Assembly: GCA_964017045.1 (NCBI GenBank)
Contig: OZ024801.1
Coordinates: 30,848,049-30,912,048 of the forward strand
Direction: 5' to 3'
Length of the DNA: 64,000 bases
Origin: Omphiscola glabra
Taxonomy: Eukaryota; Mollusca; Gastropoda; Lymnaeidae
Both the position numbers and the translations under genes were made by a program. The notes under the pieces were generated by a model. The model was not told the DNA's origin and made no database searches. It saw nothing but the letters and a program-made list of their open reading frames with translations. Below, piece by piece: positions 34,719 through 46,700 of the stretch; within the stretch, counting starts at the first letter, position 1; each line of letters begins with the position of its first letter.

Positions 34719-37700
34719 CTATTTAAAGAAATAAAAAGTGCTGGTGACAAATGGATTTGATTAAAACCAAACATAATCATCAATGTGTTTCAGCGCCAGA
34801 AATGATCAACATTATCATCAATGTGTTTGAGCTCCAGAAATGATCAACATTATCTCACTACTACATGGATTGCAAATTTTAAGGACGTGTGTTCCAATTT
34901 TTTTATGAATGCCCATACAATTATTTTCACCTCAGTAACGGGTTTGAAGTTGTTATGAACATTTGATGTGCTGATCATTAATGTAAAATACAACAACCAT
35001 AGATGAAATGAATAAGATAACATTTTAATACAACCTTAATATCTCTTTGAATTAAATAATTGTAATGATTTTTTTAAATTAATTAGATATCATTTAATTT
35101 TAGATAACTTTGTATTTTAAAAACTTTACATCAATTCCTTATATTCCTAATACTCCGGAATAAGTATTTGACTTAATTAGTAAAGGTGCAAAAGTTCATG
35201 CAATGAGAATGATATATGAACAGGATCTCTAGGCGATTCAGCTAAACTTCTAGCCAGCCACCAATCATTCACCTTAACCACAGAGCAAACTATTTAATTG
35301 TCTTTATATCATGCAACACTAGAATGTAAAGTATGCAAAGTAAAGCTGCATTCCTTTGTAGGAGAGTCACTCTGAACACTAGCTTCCAGCCCTCTTTCTA
35401 TTCGGCAGAGGGGAATAAAGCTGCGATACACATTAAAAATCTTTCTACAGCGGAAATATTTCTTTTGATTTCTTGCTACCGTCAAACACGCGTTGTCAGG
35501 GGAAAATGAAAAACAAAATTTTGCTTTGTATAGTTATATTTGTGTGTGTGGCTTGTTTTGTTTCTTGCATTGAAATAAATATGGTACATTTTTTTATATG
35601 ACAGTCATAAGTAGGTTAGTGGTCCCTGATTTTTTTTGTTTCAAGTGACAAATTTAATTATAGGTTTGAATGGTAATGTCCCTTTGTTTTAAATCAGTAC
35701 ATACAGAGTGTTTGCAAATTAATTATAAAATTACCACTCTAATCTTGGAAACAAACATTTGTGTAAAAAAAAAAAAAAAGAGAGAAGAATATAGTGGAAC
35801 GTGGATTTTCAAAGTGTGTTGATGAATCAGCTCTGAAACCTGAGACTTTAATTTGCAATAAAAATTAGCTTCCACCTCTCTCTATTCGATAGGGAAAAAA
35901 AAAAGCAGTGATAACATTAAAAATCTTCCTACAGAGGAAATGAATTTAGAATTATGATCAAACTGAGTGACAGGGTGCTAGCAGCAGTTCTACACAGGTA
36001 TAGTTTTTTTTTTTTCATGCTAACTTTACAAGACTAAGTTTAATACGATTGCCCAGAGGAGTAAACATTTACCACCAAAGCTTTTATCAAGAGCGATATA
36101 ATGGATTGTCGTTTGTCTACATATGAATCGTGAGTACATATGAATCATTGCATAAATAAACGCAGAGGTGCCTTAGGAAAGCCGTGATTCAAGATAGCCA
36201 ATCAGATTATTTTAAATCCCCGCTAAATGCCTACTGAGTCTCTGAAGGCCGGTGCCTCGCAGCTGGCCGAAAGTTTGAGGAGATTTAAACTTGGCCGAAG
36301 AATCCGCTGTGTGGGTTAAAAAAAAAAGGATTTGGATCTGAATATTTGGATCAACAAGAAACTCAATGTTTGTTGTATTCTTTCCTGCTACATTTTGTCC
36401 ATGTCATGCAAAGAGATCAATATTTATATATAACCAAAAATTTCATAGCATAGTGGAACATTATTTGTTTCCATAGTTATTGTTTATCATCAAACTGTTG
36501 TCCCCACATTGAAATACTCTTAAGTCTAGTCAAGTAAAAAAAAATTTAATCCAAAAAAAAGCATAAATATAATAATTTGACTTTGACATCATTTTCATTT
36601 ACTCTTATTTATCCTGATTAACATTTATCCTGACATGCACACGATTCTTCATCTCTAAACAGTATTTTTTTAAAAGAAAGATAAATGTTTGTCTCTTACC
36701 TTTATTGGCCTTCATAGCTTCATTTTCTTTTCGTCTCTTTTCAGCTCTTTCTTCTTGGATTTTACGCTGTTCATTGTCCTAATTTAAAAAAAATATGTGT
36801 ATTTTAATTGCAGTTGAGGAATAAAAAAAAAAAAAAGCAAAACCTAACAGTTCAATACGCATTGCTGCATTCATCCATAAACCATTTGATAAAAAAATTT
36901 GCACAATGAGCTATTGGAAACTGGATCAAGTTAACTTCTGGTCAACAAAAAATCATTTAAAATATTGTTACATGGAATCAGCAGTGAATCAGGTTTTTTT
37001 CCCCATCTCTTACCCCCATCATCATATTTTAATTATGGTGTGCTGTGGAAATCTGAGATGGGTCTAGGTGTGCTGTGACTGAAAAAGGGTCGTGGAGCAC
37101 TGCAAGTAAGTTAATCTTCACCTCCTGGTGGCACAACAGGAGCAATAGCAAACTGATACACATCCAACACTTTAATGAAATAATTAAAAATATTCATTTC
37201 AATAACAGCTGGTTAAAGACAATGACTCACCTTACGGCACTGTTTGACCTTCTGACAAAATATGTTGAAATTACTGAGACATTCCTCCAGCTTAAATGTG
37301 TTTTCTGGCTCACAAAAATGCACAGCTAAGGCATGAGTCAAATCTTTGATTTCTGCCAGCTTGCTATGGACAATGTTGACCTGACTCTCAGCTTCCTGAA
37401 ACAATCATTTATTCAAAATGTTCAAAGTTGATCATTGAATTTGGTGCTTTATAGTCTTTCAGGTTACATTCAAAATAATAAATATTAACAAATAAATATT
37501 TCTTATTTAAACATTATTGTTTAAGCAATAGAATAAATATTATCCAGGAGGGCAATATGTGAAAGGTTTAATTTTGGAGAGGGGCTGTAATGAAACGCTT
37601 TTAAATTTAGACCTAAAAATTAATTTTGCGCTACACGTGAGTCAGAATCAATAGATCAAGGAGCTGAAAAACTTTGATAGATTAAAATTCTGCTGAGAGA

Positions 37701-40700
37701 AATGTGTGGGTTTTCAAATACAAGTTACTTAATAGCAGACCTGTTTACTCTTACGATTTTGGCATACAATGTATGATTTTGAGGTGTATACATTATATAT
37801 ACTATATGTTTATTTTTTACTATTAAGGTAATGTATTGAATGATTTTGTGATGATGTTGTACGATTTTAAGAGTTTGGAGGTAAACAGGTCTGTAATAGT
37901 GATCTCTTAAAAAAGTTGAAACAAACTAATGAAATTATCATATCATGTGATTATATAGTTTCAAATATGTTGCTTAAAAAAAATTAGTGTGGTGAAGGAA
38001 AAAGAGATATAAAGGCAAATAAAAATGTTCTTAATCAGAATCTACATGCTTAGGTAAAGAATGTTTGTAATAACTATTTTCAGATCTTTTGGAAGGAATA
38101 AAAACTTCGTGAAATTATTGTAGAAAATAAATAAAGATTTGAAAACATTTCCAACCTTGATAAATTCAGCAAAATATTCTTTGATGTCGTTTTCACTATT
38201 TGCAACTTGTTCTTTTAGTTGTCTGAGATGGCCCTCTAGCTGTTTAGTTTCAGAGGTCAGGTTGTCCACCGTAAGCCTTGAAGTTGAATAAGTAGTTCAG
38301 TTTGAATAGATCAGTTTGAATAGATCAGTTTGAATAGATCAGTTTGAATAGATCAGTTTGAATAGATCAGTTTGAATAGATCAGTTTGAATAGATCAGTT
38401 TGAATAGATCAGTTTGAATAGATCAGTTTGAATAGATCAGTTTGAATAGATCAGTTTGAATAGATCAGTTTGAATAGATCAGTTTGAATAGATCAGTTTG
38501 AATAGAGCGGTTTGAATAAAGGAGTTTGGATGAAGAACCCATTTATGTCAATTCTACTGGGTTATAGCGGGAATAAAAGAAAACTTATGAGGGGGTTTAA
38601 AAGAAAAAATACAGGCAGATTGAAAGAAATTTAACAAGGTAATACTGATTTACTTAAATTGTCAAAATAAATTACATTTCTGGCCAGTTTAAATAAGATT
38701 TCAAAAGTGTGATTTACCTTGAAAAATTCATATGTAATATCTTAATATAAACGGCATGCTTCCTTTGCTTCATCCCAACTTTAACTTTTGATAACTTTTT
38801 TGGTATTATTGCAGAGTGATAGCAAAATATAAAAAAAAGAACATGATATTTTTGGAAGCATTTCAGCACAGGCTTAGAACTTTGGCGATCTTTCTATGTT
38901 AAATCATAATTTTAAAAAAAAATTATTTTATTTGTTTTTACCGGCTGGCTTCTGTTAGAGTTGGGAGCAACTGATCAGCAAACTCCATAATTTCATCTTG
39001 CTCTTTGCCAGCTTCCTCTACCAGGTAGTGCAGGAGTGTGACCCTTGGTTTGTTTGCCCTGGTGTCCATCAGTTTGTTGAGGGATGCTATCTTGAAGCCC
39101 AGGGCATTGCCGGCATAGCCGCCCTAAGTCAGATAGAAAATTCAACCCACGTTTAAGTTTTTAAATATATTAATATTAATAGCAAATTAGTAAGTAATGT
39201 AACTTTTTAAATATATTAATATTAATAGCAAATTAGTAAGTAATTTAACTTTTTAAATATATTAATACTAATAGCAAATTAGTAAGTAATTTAACTTTCT
39301 ATATATATTGATATTAATAGCAAATTAGTAAGTAATTTAACTTTCTAAATATATTAATATTAATAGCAAATTAGTAAGTAATTTAACTTTTTGACACTTT
39401 CGGTGTAGCTTGAAAAAATAAAATGCCTAAATTTCAACTAATAAAACATTTTTAATATAGATTTTTTTTTTAATTTATTTTTTCTTTTTTAATTTTTAAA
39501 TTAAAAAAAAAAAATTTTCAATTTAAAAATATTTTTAAAAAAAAAATAAAAAAATAATACTTTAGTAAAATGTTTTATTAGTTGAAATTTAGGCATTTTG
39601 TTTTATTACTTCCTGTATAGCTTGAAAAAATAAAATGCCTAAATCTCAACAAATAAAACATTTACTAAAGAATGATTTATTCTTAAAAAAAAAATTTCCA
39701 GTCAACACTTACAGAGTTAATAAAATTGCCTGCATGAAGCACATATCTAAGGAAGCCCTTCAAAGATGTGTTCTCCATAATTTGATTGCATGTTTTTATC
39801 ATGACATTAACATTGGGCAATAAGGCATCCATAGCAACACGGAAATCATCTTTAAGGAGCATACCTTCAACCTGAATATCACAGAAATGTCAGCAATTAT
39901 TTTCAGTCAACAAGCATACTTTTTTGCTTCCTTTTTTCATTTTTTAAAAAGTTTTAATATGTAACTATGTTTGAAATTCAGTATATAAGTTCTAAGTAGA
40001 GTAAATAAAATAAAAAATTGCCTTTATCTTTTAGACATTTAATTACTTTACAATTATATTTGTGTAAACCAGTCTATGATATTTAAAATTTAGAGTAACT
40101 GTTATACTTTGCATTAAAGCTAAAATTTGTTTTAATTTTAAATATTAAATTATTGCCTTCTTTTGTTTTTGTCCTTACCTTCCATGATATTTAGAGACTG
40201 CATGAACTTTTGGGCTTCTCACCCACCTTGTGAGCAACTCACCCTCCTTACTGGTTAAACTCCAATGTCAGAGTTACATCGCCTAATACAGGTTACTAAA
40301 ACTCATTAAAGGCTACCCGCCGATTCATCGGTACCTCACCCTCCAATGTCAGAGTGACTCACCCTTATTTTGTAGCCAGACAATTTGGAGAGCTGTAAGA
40401 AGAACTTCTCAGCATTTCCCAGCTTTGCTACATCACCATCGTAGTTCTGTATCATTATCACCTGATAGAGGAAGGGATTCGGTGGTGTTATCCACGAATG
40501 CAATCATGTAATATTCTCCTGACAGATTAGTAGACTTAAGTTCAATTTAAAAAAAAAAAAAACTATCTTTCAAGATCATTTACTCAGATAATGATTGAAT
40601 TATTTGAACATAAATTGCATATTCAGTGAACGATCAGAATGTTTCCGAGATCCCTTGCAGTTGCGGCTTGCGCAATCAGACAATCATCTGTCCGTAAACT

Positions 40701-43700
40701 CTTAGTCCCGGTAAAACATTATTTAATATTTAAACAGGTTTTTTTAAAACTGTAAATAATAACAGACTGAGTTCTCAGGAGGACTACCTCCAATAAAATT
40801 TAAAACATTTATCAAACAAAACTTATTAAATAAAACTCTGAAACCCCCCCCCCCCCCTCCCCAACATTGATAGGGAAAAAATAATTGTTCTAATTTAGTT
40901 CCATATTGGACAAACCTCATCCTTGTCTGGTAGAATTTTTTGCAACCCTCTCAGTCTTTCTGCACCGATCTTAGCGGAGTCGCCGTCCCTGATTAAGCCA
41001 ACAATGTCTTCGTGGGACATCTTACTGAACTGTTTCAGGAAAATGTTGGCATTCATGCTGCGTTTCATGTCCAGCAAGTTTACCTGAAGAACAATTAATG
41101 TTGCTTTGTCAGCTAAGTAAAAGCTGGACTAAGTTGGTGAACTGTAGAGCTAAAAAAAATGTTTATTAAAAAAAAAAAATGTTTAGTTACTGAAAAAAAA
41201 TAAGCTATTTAAATTTTCCACATGCCTGAAGATATACAGCTGATGGTTTTATTTAATTTCATGTAAGTTTGAGACAAACTTTTAATAAAATCCTGAATTC
41301 ACAAATAATCCTCAAAGTTACAAACATCCCATACTTCAGTTGGTGGTTTGACTTTGGTGGGCTCTTCCACTTTAGTCTCAACAGCCTTCTGGCAAAACAG
41401 CTGCTCAATTGTGTCGTACTTGACCTCAACTTTGTCTTGCATCTCGAGCACCTCTTTCCAAATGTTGTCTTCATCTAAATGATCATTATAGTTTTACATC
41501 AAATTCAAATAGGACCAAATTGCAAAAATGAAAAAACAAATTCTGTTAAACATTTCGGAGCACAAGTAAAATAAAATATGGAGCAAATCTTTAAATATAA
41601 AATAAATATTAAAATAAGAATATCTATAAAAATCCTGATCCACAAATGAAACAAACAAAAAGTTTGGTGGTAGTAAAACAGAGACCATCACTATCAAAGA
41701 ATCAAATCAAGTTAATAATAATAAAAAAAAAAGAAGATTACCTGTTTACCCTCAAACTCTTAAAATCATACAATATCATCACAAAATAGTTCAATACGTT
41801 ATCTTAATAGTAACAAAATAAACTTACAGTATATATAATAGATACAACTCAAAACATATATTGTACGCCTAAATCGTAAGAGTAAACCTGTCTGTTACAT
41901 GTTTTTTTACAAAATCTATTTTATAATTAAGAAATAATGATTGTGGAAATTGAAATAATTTAATGATTGGTTGTTTCCAATACTCACTGCTCATAGACTG
42001 TGCCGGGATCTTTGACCAGTTGAATGTTTTCATTTTCTGCTTGGGTTTCGGTGTAAGAATGGGTCTGAATGTCTGAGGCGGTGGAGACCACAGGGGTGCA
42101 CTTGTCATGGGTGGGGGTATAGCCCCCGTCATTCCAGGTGGAGGTGGGGGAGGAGGTGGACCCATACCAGGAGGTGGCGGTGGTGGGGGAGGTGGGCCTA
42201 TCCCGGGAGGGGGAGGTGGTGGGGGTGGGGCAGGCGGGCCCATACCAAGAGGTGGAGGCGGCAGTGGGGGAGGGGGAGGAGGGCCCATACCAGGAGGTGG
42301 GGGAGGAGGAGGTGGGGGAGGCTGGACACCGTTTATCACAGACGAAGAAGGCAATGTCGAATTGAAAGCACTGTTGGTATTTATAGAGGCTGCACCGTGA
42401 TCACCAAAGAAAAATGGCGGGGGAGGGGGTGGAGGGGGAGGTCCAGGAACAGATCCAGTGGATTTGTCAGCACCGGACACGGTAGCATGAGGCCTATCCC
42501 CTGTGGGGGCCGACGGGACCATACTCTTGTCCACAGACGACATGTCTAGGTCAGTCTGCACACAGGAGCTGATCATCACTTTCCTGCCGCTGCTGCCTTG
42601 AGGTAAGTTATCTGAAGAGTTCCTGAACCGGCTTAAAAGCAGTTTCTCCAAGGAGGGCGTCTCAGTGTGTCTGGAGTTATCATTGTCAATAATGATCGCT
42701 GTCTGTGCTGCCTGCTCCATGAGCTCCCACTGGACGTCGCTGTAAAAGAAAATGATAAAATGAACAGGCTTCTAATGAACTGAATAACATGAGTCCTTAC
42801 ACGGCTTATAATGAACTGAATAACATTAGTCCTTACGCGGCTTATAATGAACTGAATAACATGAGTCCTTACACGGCTTCTAATGAACTGAATAACATTA
42901 GTCCTTACACGGCTTATAATGAACTGAATAACATTAGTCCTTATGAGTCCTTACACAGCTTATAATGAACTGAATAACATGAGTCCTTATGAGTCCTTAC
43001 ACGGCTTATAATGAACTGAATAACATGAGTCCTTATGAGTCCTTACACGGCTTATAATGAACTGAATAACATGAGTCCTTACACGGCTTATAATGAACTG
43101 AATAAGATGAGTCCTTATGAGTCCTTACACGACTTATAATGAACTGAATAACATTAGTCCTTATACGGCACGGGTAATAATTAGCCAGGAGATTTCTTGT
43201 GTGGGGAAGGGAGCACATGAAAAAGTATTTATAATTTTAAAAAAATGTCAATACACATTGAAAACGGGAAATTTTAAATATGAAACTGATCTTTAAAAAA
43301 TAAGATGACAGATGTTATTAATATTAAGTTGGAATTCAGATTCATCGCAATTTATGCTGTAATGAAATGGTTCTGCTTGACATTCAAATGTATGGGGAGG
43401 CCAGCGTTCAAGGGAAGAATTGATGGACTACATTCAAGTTGTGTAAATGAAATATAAGGACAAGGTATGCTAACCTGATGATGAAGGCTCTAAGCCGAAA
43501 CGCCAAAATCTTTTGTCCTGTCTACGAATTCAAGTTTAGCATGCCTTGTCCTTATATTTCATTCAAAGAGAAGCAGAAGTCGGCAATGCCACGACCGGAG
43601 GTGGCATCCAATTAGAGGGAAGATAATTAAAAAAATTTCCCTGTGAGCAAGAGGAAATTCTTGCCATTTATTTTTTGTAATGTTAGCTCCATTGTGTTAG

Positions 43701-46700
43701 GAGTTGAGGGCACTGCAGCTTGTGTTTGCATTCCAGGGTAGCAGTGGTTTTTGGGGTTGGGGAGGGGGTGGTCTGTGTGTGCATTTGAAAATTCTTTTAT
43801 ATCAGGAATCCAAGAAGCAACATTATTAAATTATGTTAATGAGACGCCAAACAGTTTGTGTAGATAAAACAGTTTACATATATATGTTGTATGAGCTTGA
43901 ATTAATTTATATCTTTTCAGAAAAAAACCTAATAGCAATCTAGAAAAGATTGTAATGATCATAATGAACAGTGAAACAGTTCCAACCTGATCTGTGTGTC
44001 CAGGTCTATCTGTAGCAAAGTTTGCAGAATAGTGAGGAACTTGTCAGAGAGTGGAGTGTTATACACCTGGATGAAAGCCAAAAATGAAATATTGTTAAAT
44101 TTTTTATTTTATGAAGAAATTGTTTTAAAACATCTTGATACATGCAGAAATATTTTTAAAAAATTGAACAACAAAAATATTTTCCCTCCCACTAGATTCA
44201 TAAATGCTATAGATGTTTTTTGTTCCTTGTATTTCTAGACACATCTACTAAGCTATTTATTAATTGAAGAATGCAGAAAAATTTTAAAAATAATTGGGTA
44301 ACATAAAGAAAGCAGAGAAAGAAATATGTTGTTTTGTCTCAAAAAAATCAATGCGATATTTTGTGACTTACAATGTAATTTTTGTTATTTTTCTCAAACT
44401 TCTTGCATAAAACTCTCTAAACCTAAAACTCTCTAAACATATAACTCTCTAAACCTAAAACGCTCTAAACCTAAAACTCTCTAAATCTAAAACTATCTAA
44501 ACACAGTTCTGCTTACAGTAACTAACTATTCATTTTAATTTACTATGTACATTGTCCATTTACTGAATGGGTTTAGAAATTGTTTCCCTTGTTAACAAAT
44601 TTACTTCCCTTGTTAACACATTTACTGGCCCTGTTAACTAATTTATTGCCATCTGGTTTAAAAGTACTGCTCCTGAGATCAAAATTCTTGTAGCTTAGCC
44701 ACGTTTGTCAGCACCTTGTTAAAAATGACGTCGAACAGCTCTCTGTGATTGTTGATGTCCACAGTCTCGGAGAAACACAAGGCCAGCTCCTCGTCATCAT
44801 CGTTCTTGAAATCATCAAACACATCGCACTGGATGTCCAGCTCCTTGTCCTCAAAGTTACGCAGGTCCGGGATGATGTCAAGGAGATTTAGACCTACCAC
44901 GACAAAAATCAAGATTAATTCTACAATATACAGTGAAAACTGTTTAACACGAAACTGAGCAGACCGAAATATTTCTTCGTGTTAAAAGAGTTTCATGTTA
45001 TACGATGCATGCACAAAAAAAAAAAATCTATACTCGGGATCTCATTATTATTTCGTGTTAACCAATTTTTCATGTGAGCGTTTTCGCATCAAATGTATTT
45101 CACTGTATACATATATTTTTTAAACTTTTATAAAACTTGATCACAGGTAAATGGATTGAGTCAGTTGAAATTGATCTAAATTAGGCCAACTTGTTTGGTG
45201 TGTGCAAATCTCTGTAGCATAATTTTAATAATTTAAAAAAACTGATAACATCTTTGATGTTTTTATTTTGGAATATCTCTTTCTCCATGGAATGTTTGAA
45301 GAGCTTAATTTCAAAACGCGGTATTCATAATTTTTTTTTAAAAATGAAAAAACTTTACCTTTTTTTGTAGAGCAAACCAGGTTCCTTTAGGACATGGTAA
45401 ATTTTATATACTAAACACATTATATTCCTATTTTATTCTCTAAACCCGTTATACATTTTTTGTAAAAAAGTTGAATAATCTCAAAACCCCCAAAATGGAT
45501 ATACAGCATTTTGAAAATCAGCTCTTCATTTGTTAGCTGCAAACTTTAAACCTCACAGACAAAGTCCTCACTATTCTCTGCAGAGTTGCTCCCCCCCCCC
45601 CCCCCCCCCGTAACCTACTCTAGTGGATCATTTGTGTTTCAAATTTTGACAAGCAAATATTAATTTTATTCAGTCCATAATTAATAGAGCTGCTTGGTTG
45701 TGAGGTTCTAGTAAGAATAATGATCTTGTGAATGGAACTGAACTACTGAAGAAAAAATAAAGAAAGCCTTTTTCCATGGGCAAGCAAACACTTTTTTTTT
45801 TTTTTTTGGTACAAAATTTTGAAAAACCCAAAACTGAAGTTTAAAAAAAAAACAACACTGAATGTTGCTGCTTATAGCAATCCTGTGCAGTAGTCTCTAA
45901 ACCAGTGTTTGATATTTTCAAGGTTATGAGTCTCTGAGATAGGAAATTTAATTACATCTTAAAAGGGTGGTCGGGGTGGTGGGGGTCGGAGTATTTATTT
46001 TAAACATTAACCACTGTGCTTACTTCTAATTTAAAGAAGTACAAATAATATATTTCAATTATTGTGTGATTTATCTTACAGCATTGAATCTAAAGAGCTA
46101 GGTCGCCATATTGAAATTCAATCTGTTTGACGGCGCTGATAACTTTAAAAAAAAAATTCTTTCACTTAAAAGGTGGAGGGCATTGAAATATTTCCCGAGA
46201 ATAGTAGCTGTGAACTCAGGAAACAAGAGCTGTGAACTCAGGGAACAAAAGCTGTGAACCCAGGGAACAAGAGCTGTGAACTCAGGGAACAAGAGCTGTG
46301 AACTCAGGGAACAAGAGATGTGAACTCAGGAAACAAGAGCTGTGAACTCAGGGAACAAAAGCTGTGAACTCAGGGAACAAGAGCTGTGAACTCAGGGAAC
46401 AAGAGCTGTGAACTCAGGGAACAAGAGCTGTGAACTCAGGGAACAAGAGCTGTGAACTCAGGGAACAAGAGCTGTGAACTCAGGGAACAAGATCTGTGAA
46501 CTCAGGGAACAAAAGCTGTGAACTCAGGGAACAAGAGCTGTGAACTCAGGGAACAAGAGCTGTGAACTCAGGGAACAAGAGCTGTGAACTCAGGGAACAA
46601 GAGCTGTGAACTCAGGAAACAAGAGCTGTGAACTCACCAACAAACTCATTCCTAATCCTGTTCCTCTCATGCAGGTCATCACAAGCGCACAGGATGCAGT

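Noticed and set aside
42107..42400. Glycine-rich plus-strand frame ([11 protein letters not shown])
   Set aside because: It is the reverse complement of the polyproline FH1 exon of INF2.
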